Part shown: positions 51,431 to 62,164 of the stretch, one piece after another | How the letters are laid out: each line of letters begins with the position of its first letter | Position numbering within the stretch: position 1 is the first letter of the stretch | Origin: Liopterus haemorrhoidalis | Taxonomy: Eukaryota; Arthropoda; Insecta; Coleoptera; Dytiscidae | Direction of reading: 5' to 3' | Assembly: GCA_963971575.1 (NCBI GenBank) | Contig: OZ020618.1 | Coordinates: 34,512,731 to 34,576,730, forward strand | Length of the DNA: 64,000 bases | The notes under the pieces: model-generated | Database searches by the model: none | What the model saw: the letters and a program-made list of their open reading frames with translations, nothing else | What the model was told of the DNA's origin: nothing | Position numbers and translations under genes: made by a program

Positions 51431-52122
51431 AGGAACGTTATAACAAACACAGAAAATATGAAAGGTTGTATAATTTATCCTGAATCTATGTTGATTCGTT
51501 CCTTTAGAGGTTGATTGGAGCAATATACTGAATTACATTTTTATACATGCGTACGCCTGACTTTTGTAAGTAAAAGCCAAGTTCGTTATCTCATCGAATC
51601 TAAGGGATACGGAAAAAATTGTGAAAAAACATTTTATACCTTTTCACCTCTTAGGGGTTGAATTTCGAAAAATCCCTTTTAAGTGGATGCTTACGTCATG
51701 GAAGAAATATACTTCCCGAATTTCATTTATCTGTTAAGGGGTAAATACCAATTTACACCTTTAGAGGCGAAATATAAAAAAAATTAATACAATTTCTAAT
51801 GATTTCAAAAAGAAAGTTATATGCTATAAAGCAATGTTGTAACACATTTCTATATGTAATTTTATCCTCAGTTTCTTAGAGAATAAATCTGCATAATATT
51901 GTTCATATCGATCAAAGCATATAGGAGTGTCTAGATTGTCTTGTTTATGCCTACGAAACCCTAGACAATTCTATATGTTATTTTATTAAATTCAGGTAAA
52001 TTAAATACCAGCCGCTGAAAAATACCAGAATGTTTTTAGTCAAGTTATAGCTGATGACACTTCGGTAAGCTTCGGAATATTTCGTTACATTTCTAGATCT
52101 CGCTTCAAATTTGCCTTGACGT
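51431..52122. other. Unassigned interval
   Basis: AT-rich. It includes text such as ccttttcacctcttaggggttgaatttcgaaaaatcc, reminiscent of the non-coding style of repeat R but not alignable by eye. No gene seen. Confidence 0.35.
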
Positions 52123-53025
52123 CATAGCAGGCACCCAGTCACCAGGGATACACATTTGCTTATTATAGTCTTTAAACTACATTCACAATAAACGTGAGAT
52201 GACGTCACACTTGGTTTATTTAAGTACCAACGTTATGATATGTTTTAATCAACATCAATCCATAACTCAGTTAGTACATTTATTTATTTTATGTTGGTCA
52301 TTTTATACAATGTTGTCGGTTTTAAATTGGATAGTTCAATCGTTATTTTGACGTCAGGTTGACGTTTAGTGAGAAATTAAGTGAGGTTATATTTTATACT
52401 TTTTAAATATATTTGTAATTTAAAAGTAAAAATGCCCAAAGCTCTTAGTAGCCGTGCTCAAAGGATGGTTTTGTCTCTTATTAACTATTTTGAAAGAGAG
52501 CGAGACAATGGTGGACCTTTAATGGATGTGAAATGTGTCAGAGATGTGAGTAAATATAAAATTTAGTTTATATCTATGGTCTTTTCACTTGAATATATTT
52601 CTACAAATAATTGTTAATTAACTTTTTAGAGTTGCAGCTGCTTTATATGTCAGTATTTCTAAAGTAAATAAGATGGTATTACAACAAGCGAGAAATGAAA
52701 CTGTCAGTAGCCCGAAAAAGAATCGAACACATACTAAATCTGTTGTAGAATTAGACAATTTTACAACAGTTGGGATACGTAATGTAATTTATGAGATGTA
52801 CCGTAATAGTAAGGATACAACATCTCTACGTGAGGCCTCTTAATAAATTAATTTGATTTTAGGGGAGCATGTTACTGTCGACACTATTAATATAAAATTA
52901 CATGAAAGGAGACTGTATGATGGTGGAAAGACTTCCCTTTGGAAGATTTTAAGAAATATAGGTTTTAAATATAAAAAGGACGATCCAAGACGTGGTCTAA
53001 TGGAACCTTCCCAAATCGTTCAATC
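52123..53025 (+). pseudogene. Transposase-like gene, copy 2 (three exons)
   Basis: Exon 1 from the ATG at 52,432 (MPKALSSRAQRMVLSLI, then NYFERERDNGGPLMDV and CVRD) ends at a GTGAGT donor (52,546). Exon 2 (about 52,630-52,835) has the helix-turn-helix region, frame-disrupted here but intact in copy 1, then IRNVIYEMYRNSKDTTSL. Exon 3 (from 52,861) reads GEHVTVDTINIKLHERRLYD, TSLWKILRNIGFKYKKDDPR and RGLMEPSQIV. The RxTLWRxLxxxGFxYKK pattern is that of IS630/Tc1-mariner-type transposase N-termini. The catalytic domain that should follow is replaced by tandem repeats. Upstream 52,140-52,430 matches copy 1 as well. Confidence 0.6.
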
Positions 53026-53500
53026 AATATCAAATTTTAGCTTGATTGTAGCAACAGTTTTCGAGATATTGGTAGAGTTAAATTTTAAAAATTGCAATGG
53101 TACCTTAGTAAACTACCATTTCTAACAGAGCGATTGAAACCAAAATTTAAGTGTTTTTTAAAACTCATAAAAGAGTTGTAGATATCAAATTTTAGCATGA
53201 TTGTAGCAATGGTTTTTGAGATATTGGTAGAATAAATTTTTAAAAATTGCAATGGTACCTTAGTAAACTACCATTTCTAACAGAGCGTTTGAGTCCAAAA
53301 TTTAAGGGTTTTTTAAAACTCATAAAAGAGTATTAGATATCATATTTTAGCTTGATCGTAGCAATAGTTTTCGAGATATTGGTAGAGTTAATTTTTTAAA
53401 ACTGCAATGGTACCTTAGTAAACTACCATTTCTTACAGAGCGATTTAGACCAAACTTTAAGGGTTTTTAAAACTCATAAAAGAGTAATAGATATCAAATA
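53026..53500. repeat. 154-bp tandem repeat, about three units
   Basis: Units share tattttagcttgatcgtagc-type wording, cgagatattggtagagtt, gcaatggtaccttagtaaac, taccatttctaacagagcg and aaactcataaaagagt. Period is about 154 (repeats at about 53,026, 53,181, 53,335 and a last partial). The repeat begins exactly where exon 3 of the transposase-like gene is lost. Confidence 0.9.
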
Positions 53501-54681
53501 TGATGGGTGATATTTCTATTACGTACTTTTATCTGTATATTGTGTTTGTATATTTTAAAAGGTTTTATAATTTGTAATGTAAGTGAACAAAAACAATATT
53601 TAATTTTGTATCTTGGTCGATACACTAATATTATATATGATTAATAAAATATATTCTATTTACATTTGTTACGTTCTTTTTTTTTTTTGTAATTTTAACC
53701 TACAGGTCTGTTACGTAGAACGGTTTATTATCATCGAAAAATAATTTTAGCATACTCATGAAATTTACACTTGCAGCTAGTGGCAATAAACTGTTCGACT
53801 GGAAATAATATTTGAATATTCATTATTCGAAACAAAATTGTATCTAACATCTGAAATTCAAAAATTTCTATCCGAATAATAAAAAATTTGACTCTTTATC
53901 ATTGCTTTCCGATATCATTTAGTGAGTGTAGAAAGCAAGCTCGGAGCGTTCGAGAAAAGGTCTAAACGCGTTTATTTGAGCGGTCTGGAGTTAAAAAGTG
54001 TGACTCATAACACTCCGCGTTTGCTTCCCGAACCCGCTGTGTCAATATGACACCAGGCGAAAAAATTGTATTAAATGAACACGACACATTTCTAAAAACA
54101 AATATTTCTGATGATTCTTATACACTGAAATTTATTTATTTTTTTTAAAATACTACATTACACACTTAATATAATATAAACCATAAATTTCGCGACAAAT
54201 CGGTTAGAAAGAACTGCTGTGCATCATAATTTACATTAATTCTTTTCCTCCATAGGAAATATTGGTTTTCAATATATTTTTACAAGTTGTTCTATATAAC
54301 CTAACTTTTTTTTGACACTTTACGAATTGGCAACAAGGTGAGTTTTTCAACTGTGACGTCATTTCAGAGTTACGGTAAATGGAGTTTAGCAACACTGCGT
54401 TTCTAGGCAATTTTGTGTTTTACATCGAATTTTAGTTTTAAGACTTTTATGCAACCAGACATTAGGAAAATATTATAGTGCTTTGTTCAAGTCAAATTTA
54501 AGTGCTTAAGTCTTTGTCAATTTTATCATAAAATATTGTCATGACCAATAAATTATTCGACAATTAAATACCGGGGACTTTCTGACAAGTTATGAAACAA
54601 AAGGAAATTACTAACAATTAGGTATATTGCCCAAGTTCTATGGTAACTATTAACAGAGGATTCACTGTGTGACTATAAAGC
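53501..54681. other. Unassigned interval
   Basis: Includes a moderately GC-rich stretch at 53,935-54,060 and a tgacgtcat word at 54,354-54,362 whose neighbourhood (gtaaatggagtttag) resembles the 5' region of the transposase-like element at about 12,560-12,580. It may be an end fragment of that family. Otherwise unrecognised. Confidence 0.4.
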
Positions 54682-54775
54682 CTCGTTTATAATAAATACA
54701 TAACATAACTATAGGATAAAAAAACATCTCATTGTTCTGTTTATTACAAACAAATGTTCAAAGTAGAAGGCGCGC
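54682..54775. repeat. Fragment of the 151-bp MITE family
   Basis: Begins aaagcctcgtttataata and contains ttgttctgtttattacaaac, matching the complement of 1877-2027. It lacks the other end. Confidence 0.7.
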
Positions 54776-54972
54776 ACCCGGGGATGTGCTCACGGGTATG
54801 CCGTCCCCCCAAGAGCTAAAAAAAAACACGTGGTTTTAGTGTTTTTCAGGAATACACTTGAATTCTATACCTCACTAGCTTTTTGTTAGTTATCACTTGC
54901 ATTTTAGAAGCGTGGACCTGTTTTTAAGGTTTTGTAGGTATGACCAAAAAACCCTTATACCGTCATTTTGTC

Positions 54973-55012
<40 letters not shown>

Positions 55013-55034
55013 GTCTGTCTGTCTGTCTGTCTGT
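54973..55034. repeat. (GTCT)n microsatellite
   Basis: About 15 tetranucleotide units with one interruption (tctat). Copy 3 of repeat K has only about four units at the same place (56,740-56,756). Confidence 0.97.
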
Positions 55035-55528
55035 TCGGTAAAAATCGTAGCTAAACGGCTAGACCTAGAGAGTTGAAATTTGGCATGCTTATACAACTCT
55101 TTGACCCGCACAGAGGAAAAATATTAAAACATCCAAAAAACATATCCCCCTAAAAATATAAACAAATATATGCTCATCGAAAATCAAAAAAATATTTTTT
55201 ACAATTCTGTGTAGGGTACCTATCAAATGAAAGCCCTTGGTACGTGGATTAACGATCAAAATTTTATTTTTGAAAAATAAATTATTTTGACGCGATTTTT
55301 GCCAAAATTGTACAAAAAAAATTCTGTCCCACACCCTGTAGCCCAGATGGTTTAAACTAAAAATCTGAAAAAAAATCTAAGTAATGTATATTGGTGTGAA
55401 CCGGAATAGTACAACAGGAATTTTTGATCAGATTATGTTTTCGGAAAATAACGCATTTTTTGTGTTTTTAACTACAATATGTAAAATATTTAATCCGCTG
55501 TTTAAGACGGTGAACGACGAAACATCTT

Positions 55529-55601
55529 TAGTCCAGTGGTAAGGTTATCGCCTAGTATTGCAACTTACGAAACGATAACGTTCGAACTACGGTTCGAATC
55601 C
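55529..55601 (+). ncRNA. tRNA-like pol III promoter module in repeat K
   Basis: An A-box-like TAGTCCAGTGG (55,529-55,539) and a perfect B box GGTTCGAATCC (55,591-55,601) have tRNA-like spacing plus an extended middle. A complete cloverleaf acceptor stem is not evident, so this is more likely a tRNA-derived segment than a functional tRNA. Confidence 0.55.
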
Positions 55602-56032
55602 CGTCAATATTTCTTTTTTCTGTTTTTTTTTTGCATTTTTATTTTGTTTAAATTATTTTGTCAAAATTCTAGTTATATTTTGGCAAATGTTGCATTTAAT
55701 TTTTAAAAGCGTAAATTTAATAACCAGTGGAAATTGTTTAAATTAAAATTTAATTCTGTTTCAATGTACACGAAATCAGAGGGGCGGAACTTATAACAAC
55801 CAATGGAAGGCGCTTTTTTTAAAATATTAATGAACCTTTCTATACAAAAAAAAAATACTGCAAATATTTAGAAACCCAAATAATGGTATTAGGCATTCGA
55901 ATTAAAATTAATAAAAAAATATTTTAACATAAAACTTGTTTTGGCATCCCAAATAACCATCATTCACTTACTAAATACCTGCGAAACCCTGAAATGTGTG
56001 AAAATTCACACTTCACATACATTTTTTTGTTA

Positions 56033-57717
56033 TCAGTTGTATTTTGGAAGTGAAGACCTTTTTTTTAGATCATCACTTGTATTTTGGAATTGAGGACCTT
56101 TTTTTTAAGGTCAACACTTTAGAAAAAAAAGGACTAAAGAAAGATAAAGGTGTCTAAGAACAATCACTGCGGAAAATTCACCGCGCACAAATCAAGGCAC
56201 ACAGTTCACCGCGGGAAAGATTAATCGCCATTATTTGAAAGTGTTTATTAATTAAAATAATTTAATAGAAATAATAACCAAGTATTAAAAGGAAATAACT
56301 GAAAAGTTCTGTAGTATGAAAAAATATTTAACAATACAAAAATAAATCAGTAATTCATTTCTTTATCAGTATAAAATAAATTGTAATAAATAAATGTGAC
56401 GAATAAATAATAATAAAAATAAGAAGAATAATAATAATGATGAAATAATTTATTAAAAACAATAGTCAAGTTTATAAATAACTATGTATTATGATACATG
56501 AGAATATAATATGTATAACAAAAATAAAATGAAATAATTTAATAATAATCATTATGAGCTCTAACAAAATGAAGGACATTATCTGAATCATACTCATTGA
56601 CAAGTTTTCTTAATCTTGCCGCAGAGTTTCTATATTTTTTCTTGGGCTTCTATGGTTCTTGCCCACTTATATATTATTTAAATCGCACTTCATTTAGACT
56701 TCGTTCTTTTTAGGGTTTTGTAGGGAAGACGTCTTTTTGTCGTCTGTCTGTCTGTTCGGTAAAAATTGTAGCCAAACGGCTAAACTTAGAAAGTTGAAAT
56801 TTGGCATGTTTATACAACTCTTTGACCCGCACATAGGAAAAATACTAAAATATCTAAAAAACCTATCCCCCTAAAAATATAAACAAATATGTGCTCATCG
56901 AAAAAAAAATATATTTTTTGTAAATCCTGAGTAGGGTATCAAATGAAAGCCCTTAGTATGTGGATTAACGATCACTTTTTTTTTTTGCAAAATAAATTAT
57001 TTAGACGCGATTTTCGTTAAAACTGTGTAAAAAAAATTGTCCCGCACCCTGTAGCCCAGATGGTTTAAACTAAAAATCTGAAAAAATTCTGAGTAATGTA
57101 CATTGATGTGAACCGGAAAGTACAACAGGAATTTTCGATCAGATTATGTTTTCGGAAAATAACGCATTCTTGTGTGTTTTTTTTTTTTGTTGACTATGTA
57201 AATATTTAATATGTTATTTAAGATAATAAACCAGTATGACTTCATGGTGTAGTGGCTAGACATCTCGCTTCCCAAGTTGCAAACTACGGTTCGCTTCCTG
57301 TCGCAATTTTATTTTTACTGTTTTTTTTGCATTTTTATTTTGTTTAAATTATTTTGTCAAAATTCTAGTTATATTTTGGCAAATGTTGCATTTAATTTTT
57401 AAATGCGTAAATTTAATAACCAGTGGGAAGTGTTGAAATTATAATTTAATTCTATGTTTCAATGTATACGAAATCAGAGGGGCAGAACTTATGACCTAAA
57501 ACTTAAAACAACCAATGGAAGCCATAGGCGCAATTTTCAAAATCTTAATGAACGTTGCTATATAAAAAAAAAATACTGCACATATTTAGAAACTTAAATA
57601 ATGGTATTAGGCATTCGAATTAAAATTACAAAAAAATATTTTAACATAAAATTTGTTTTGGCATCCCAAATAATCATCATTCACTTACTAAATACCTGCG
57701 AAAACCTGAAATATTTT
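56033..57717. repeat. Interspersed repeat (family K), copy 3
   Basis: Collinear with copy 2. An extra AT-rich block (about 56,110-56,700) lies between the first segment (gtattttggaagtgaagacc) and the TCTG block. It ends tactaaatacctgcgaaaacc. Confidence 0.8.
57245..57299 (+). ncRNA. tRNA-like module in repeat K copy 3
   Basis: A box TGGTGTAGTGG (57,245-57,255) and a decayed B box GGTTCGCTTCC (57,289-57,299), in the position equivalent to the module of copy 2. A-to-B spacing is closer to a normal tRNA here. Confidence 0.5.
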
Positions 57718-57738
57718 TAATTTTTTTTTAAATACAAT

Positions 57739-57987
57739 CTATAAATTTCCATACATTTGAATTATAGATGATACTTGTCTTCGAAACCTCTGAACCAACT
57801 TTCCACAGAGTTGTTTGGGCAAAGCATCCGAAACGGTTTCATAGAGATTCAACATTTCATATGGAAATAGTGGTTGCCGTCGTAACTCCTTTCTTCTCTG
57901 TAGACGTCCAATCCACGTATCTTCAAAGTAGTTGATGACTTCTTGAACTTGTTCTCCCTGAAACTCAATGTGACATGCACGTATCAT
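57739..57987 (-). pseudogene. MULE (Mutator-like) transposase C-terminal fragment
   Basis: 82 codons: IEFQGEQVQEVINYFEDTWI, GRLQRRKELRRQPLFPYEML and NLYETVSDALPK. The pattern (V..YFE.TYIGR..R...R..P.FP...WN.Y.....LP.TNN) is the conserved region just before the end of MULE transposases with FLYWCH fingers in animals. The TNN-W block is missing, the DDE core is not present upstream (to the right), and the hAT-type element at 58,201 lies 214 bp away. A dead fragment. Confidence 0.6.
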
Positions 57988-58200
57988 ACCTTTCTCAAAA
58001 TCAATTGCTATCGATAACGGTCCTAGTAACGGCTCAGAAAATTTCTTTCATTTAGAAGATAAAGTGCTTTTGGCCATCACTTTTCGTCGTGTAATTTCCT
58101 GATTCCTACCCTTTTAAAACAATTTTGTCTTCTGAGCAGATCCAATATACATCTATGCTTGTAGTGGCGGAGCTTGGTTTGGTTACGCCTCACCTGCTAC

Positions 58201-58425
58201 CAGTGGCGCAGCCAAGGGGGGCCGACGGGCCTGGGCCCCTCCCAGGACCAGCAGATTACACGTCGCTGCTCGGAGATTTGAAGATAAAATTTGTTAACCA
58301 CAACCAATGGCGCAGCCAAGGGGGGAGGGGGGTCGACGGGTCTGGGCCCCTCCCAGGACCAGCAGATTACACGGCGCTGCTTGGAGAGTTGAAGATAAAA
58401 TTTGTTAACCACAACAGTAGTTAAT
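58201..58425. repeat. Duplicated terminal unit of hAT-type element
   Basis: Two copies of tggcgcagccaagggggg ... ctcccaggaccagcagatta ... ttgaagataaaatttgttaa, about 115 bp apart. The duplication gives the element a double left terminus. Confidence 0.92.
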
Positions 58426-58845
58426 TTTTCAATTACTTCATTGTAAACAATATTGGATTTTTTTTCGTATAAATAAACATTTTATTAGTGTAGTGTTTAG
58501 ATTGCCTACTCTTGATAAAGTGACATAATTATTGTTCAAGGGAAAATACATCACTTTCCAAATATGCTCCACCGAATTATATGAAGGGGAGCGTTGATAC
58601 TTTTTCCCCCTGACACATCGACTAATACATTCGCCCAGTCAAATGATAAAACTGTTTTAAACAACTAATTACTCGATTCAGATAAGGGAAAGTGGAAATC
58701 TGACTTCGGTATAACCTTCAAAATTTGAAATTTTAAAATGACACCTTAAACGTGAAATAGAGTAGAAATAGTAGAAATATAATAAAAAGAGTAGTTTTCG
58801 AGACAATCGCGCTCTTAAAATCGGTTTTTGGTTTTATTTTGTAGA

Positions 58846-59042
58846 GTTAGTTAGTTAAAATTTCTGGCCCACAGCAACGAAGGCCACCTGCGCCTAACGC
58901 AGTCCATTTAAATGACTACACTTCATATTAAAAACAATAAATTAAACAGTCAATAAATAAATAAAACCAATAAAATTACGCATACTCAAGAAAAGAAATC
59001 TTGCACAGACAAACACAAATAAATAAGATAAAAAATATAAAT
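58846..59042 (-). mobile_element. 3'-end fragment of the I/Jockey-group LINE family
   Basis: On the minus strand it matches 39,105-39,306: tgcaagatttctttt, gagtatgcgtaatttt, gactgcgttaggcgcaggtg, and a terminal TAAC/GTTA repeat at 58,846-58,855. A 5'-truncated insertion of about 200 bp. Confidence 0.9.
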
Positions 59043-59229
59043 ATGTATTTATCGAAGAAAAAAGCAAGTGAAAGTTTTTGATACATGTATTAACAATTAC
59101 ATTTTTTTATCAACAAAAAATGGAATTATTATTTGATATAAACATCAATATCCAACAGGACGGATGTCGAACTGATTTGGGTCGCATTATTATTTTACAT
59201 ACAAACCCAGCAAACATTTTTATCCGGAC

Positions 59230-59540
59230 CAGTACTGGTAAAGCACATACTCGCCGGCATTGAAAGTAATGGGCCAGTGCTGGCATTTCGTACTGGGCCA
59301 GTACCCCGGTGTCCCGTGGCCCTTAGCTGGTCCATTGATGTATCAGTTGCTGGCCCAGCAACGGTAAAGTGCATTGAAAGTAATGGGCCAGTGCTGGCAT
59401 TTCGCACTGGGCCAGTGCTGGCATTTCGCATTGGTCCAGTGCTGGCATTTTGCACTGGGCCAGTACCCCGGTGTCCCCGTGGCCGTTAGCTGGCCCATTG
59501 ATGTATCAGTTGCTGGCCCAGCAACGGTAAAGTGCAAAAT
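59230..59540. repeat. GGCCAGTGCTGG minisatellite in element H copy 1
   Basis: Units of about 23 bp (gggccagtgctggcatttcg-cac/t) plus a longer block (ccccggtgtcccgtggcc, ttagctggcccattgatgta) that occurs twice. GGCCAGTGCTGG is itself nearly palindromic. The equivalent block in copy 2 (62,185-62,470) has one unit fewer. Confidence 0.92.
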
Positions 59541-59689
59541 AATCGCATTAGTTGCAAGATTTATTTCTGACAGACTAGTGCTTATATTATACCCACTCTC
59601 TAGTGTTTCAAATGTAATATATGTGTACTTACCCAGTATTAAAATAAATTAATGGTTAGGTGCAAAATAAATACTCATTTGGCCATTTT

Positions 59690-59836
59690 CACCATCGTTG
59701 AATAAATTTATTTAACAAGTAAAGTTGACAATATCGCATCGGTTTTAAACTATTAATGAAGAAATTAACATTGCTGTCAATAGAATGATGCGATATTGTT
59801 AACTTAAGTTGTTAAATAAATTTATTCAACGATGGT
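59690..59836. repeat. Inverted-repeat block inside element H
   Basis: Arms caccatcgttgaataaattt... (59,690-59,742) and complement ...aaatttattcaacgatggt (59,784-59,836) can fold into a long hairpin. The same block lies in copy 2 at 62,626-62,772. It may be a small MITE that inserted before element H multiplied. Confidence 0.85.
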
Positions 59837-60925
59837 AAAACTAGCCGATTGTAAATTGAATTAACAGTTATAATTTATGGATTTATTTATAAATATTAAA
59901 TAAATATAATTTCAGGAATAACAGGAATTAGTTTATTTAATTTATTAATTTAATGAAGAATTTTAAGAAAATGGTTTTCTGTCATTTCGGTCAAACCAAT
60001 TTCATCCTAAAGATAAGGGGTGACTAATAATTTTCGCCAATATTCGTCTTGTATTATCTACCACATCTTTTCCCCCTGACTTGAAGATTGCCAACCTAAA
60101 GAAATCATACTTGTTAAAATAAATTCAATAAACAAATTTTATAAGCATTAATGCTATAAGCTGTTCACTTTTGTAAGAACAAACTAGATCTGGTTATTTT
60201 GGTGATTTTTATAGTGTATTACTGACTTTTAGAAACTTGGTTATATTGTAAAAAAAGCTTTACAGTTTTGGATTAAGTTTGTATTATTTTAGGTTAGTAT
60301 TATATTTACAAAATATTTAAGATGTCACTATTCAAAATGAAATATGACAAATTATATTTTTTAAATGACATATTTATAATCTTGTATCAGATTTATTAAT
60401 AATTGAAAATTTTATTACATGAAAAAAACTATGATTGAACTAAACTAAAAATTAAACAATTTAATATGAAATAGTTTGTGTAAACTACGTCCTTAAATCT
60501 AACAAAACACACACAAATCACAATAAAAAACTGTATAATGCTCACAATCAATAACTATTCAAATACACATCTTTAAAAACTGTTCACCAACACGTCCCAA
60601 CTTGTACTCACAGAATATCACTTGTACCGACCCGCGAAGGCCACGCCATTAGGGTGTTTTATGACTAAGAACGGTCAGACTTTTCAAATTATTACATTCA
60701 AAAAAAGTTATAAACATAAGCACTGGCCCGCTAGAAATAATCTTGGATTAATACAAATAAGGAATGCTTATAAAATGCTGGTAAAGTACTTCGTATAGGC
60801 GGAGTGCGAAATACAAATGTGAAGTACATTATTAATACTGGCGTTGCACTTACTTTTGGTGCCAGCAATGTACCAGCGTAAAAGCAGTTTGCCGGCGTTC
60901 GGCCGTTAGTTCAATGTTTGCTGGG

Positions 60926-62002
60926 AAATGATAAGCAGTGACGGAACTTTAAATATCCCGAAGGGTTTCTTGACATTTTTTTATAGACAGAAAGGCGAAG
61001 AGAGTATATTTTACATTTTTAAATTATAAATATTTCAATTTTATTTTATATTTTTTAATTTTTTATTATATTTTTAAATTTTACATTTTTTCCCTAAATA
61101 AGCTCAAGTGATTTTGATTACCGCTTTGTAGCGAACCGGTAACTTTTCTTTATAACGTACCATTTATTGTCCACTAGGTAGCGAGCCTGTGGTATAATAT
61201 TACGTCTAATCTCAAACTGAAGTGAGATTACTGACTAAAGGAGTTCGGGTAGTAGGCGTGAGTGTTATCCAAGGTTCATCATTGCGATATGTGAATTAAA
61301 TGATATGTATTTGTACTTACCAACCGACAGAACAGGCATCTTGTATTTAAATTTAGATCTAAGCTGTTCACTAAAGTTTAAATGTGAAGGGTTTACACTC
61401 GTTAACACGGTTAAAAATTAATGAATTAAATTTATTAACAGTAATATTTACAAAGAAGTTAAGATAATTAAAATGTATTTAAAATAAAAAGATTACACAA
61501 ACAGAATCAAGTTGTCCACCAGAATGCCGAACCAGTCCCTCTACGAATGCCACTACTTAGTTCTTACTACTAACAAGACCGAATACTATCTGATCTCCTC
61601 TTCAGAAAGTCGTGTGTTTTGTAAGGCAATTTAGGGTATTCCGTGGAAAAAGGGAAAAAAGTTGTTCCAGGAACTGTCAAAGTTATTAATAATAACTTTG
61701 AACAAATGTATCCTTGAACAATAAACTTTAAAAAATATTTTAAAGTTACGTGTCGTAAACATAAAATTTCTAAAATTTTATTACCTATTTCAATTCTCAA
61801 AAAAATATACCCTTTTAAAAATCCCAAGAAATGCCTTTCAAAGGAATTCTCCCGACGGGTGTTTGTGAAAGTTTCTGATGGACTACTCGATTCGTTACAG
61901 CTTCAAGGGCCACAAAAAATAATATTGAGGGCCGGATGCGGCCCGCGTGCCCTCTAAATTTGATTCGGCCCTCCCCAAGACAAAATCCTGGCTGCGCCAC
62001 TG
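60926..62002. other. Right interior of the hAT-type element
   Basis: AT-rich. An 85-codon minus frame at 61,570-61,827 shows no family features. The terminal 120 bp (ggccggatgcggcccgcgtg, attcggccctcc) are GC-richer and typical of non-coding hAT ends. Confidence 0.45.
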
Positions 62003-62164
62003 CCTGCTACACTATGACCCCTACAAACACTTTTAGAATTGAGCTTCCAAATCACAGATTCTATTCTGTTCCTGTCAGAGATTTTCTTCTGAATTATAAG
62101 TTTGAGGAAATAATATTTGCTATTACGCATTACCTGGTTCAGATATTATTCGCGACTGAAACTA

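Larger units (their letters stand above)
54890..56030. repeat. Interspersed 1-kb repeat (family K), copy 2
   Basis: Starts with ttatcacttgcattttagaag and a TCTG-rich block, then gtagctaaacggctagacc, cagatggtttaaactaaaaatc, the tRNA-like segment, ttgtcaaaattctagttata and tactaaatacctgcgaaacc. It is collinear with copy 3 (56,033-57,717) and, degraded, with 1-892. No coding capacity. Confidence 0.85.
59206..60925. mobile_element. Element H copy 1 (1.7 kb, CCCAGCAAACA ends)
   Basis: Inverted ends CCCAGCAAACATT. The first 330 bp are packed with GGCCAGT(G/A)CTGG words; an inverted-repeat MITE-like block follows at 59,690-59,836. The right subterminal region has aaatgctggtaaagtacttc and ttcggccgttagt. 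It is collinear with copy 2 at roughly 90-95% by eye. No coding frame except artefacts of the minisatellite. Confidence 0.88.
58201..62002. mobile_element. hAT-type element, 3.8 kb, TSD CCTGCTAC
   Basis: The ends CAGTGGCGCAGCCA and complement TGGCTGCGCCACTG are flanked by an exact 8-bp TSD CCTGCTAC (58,193-58,200; 62,003-62,010). The left end is tandemly duplicated (115-bp unit, 58,201-58,425). The interior contains a LINE 3' end, element H copy 1 and unassigned AT-rich DNA. No transposase was recognised. Confidence 0.9.

Noticed and set aside
59195..59652. Several 60-90 codon frames rich in NASTGP or LAFRTGPV repeats, and the same at 62,139-62,587
   Set aside because: They are frames through the GGCCAGTGCTGG minisatellite on both strands.
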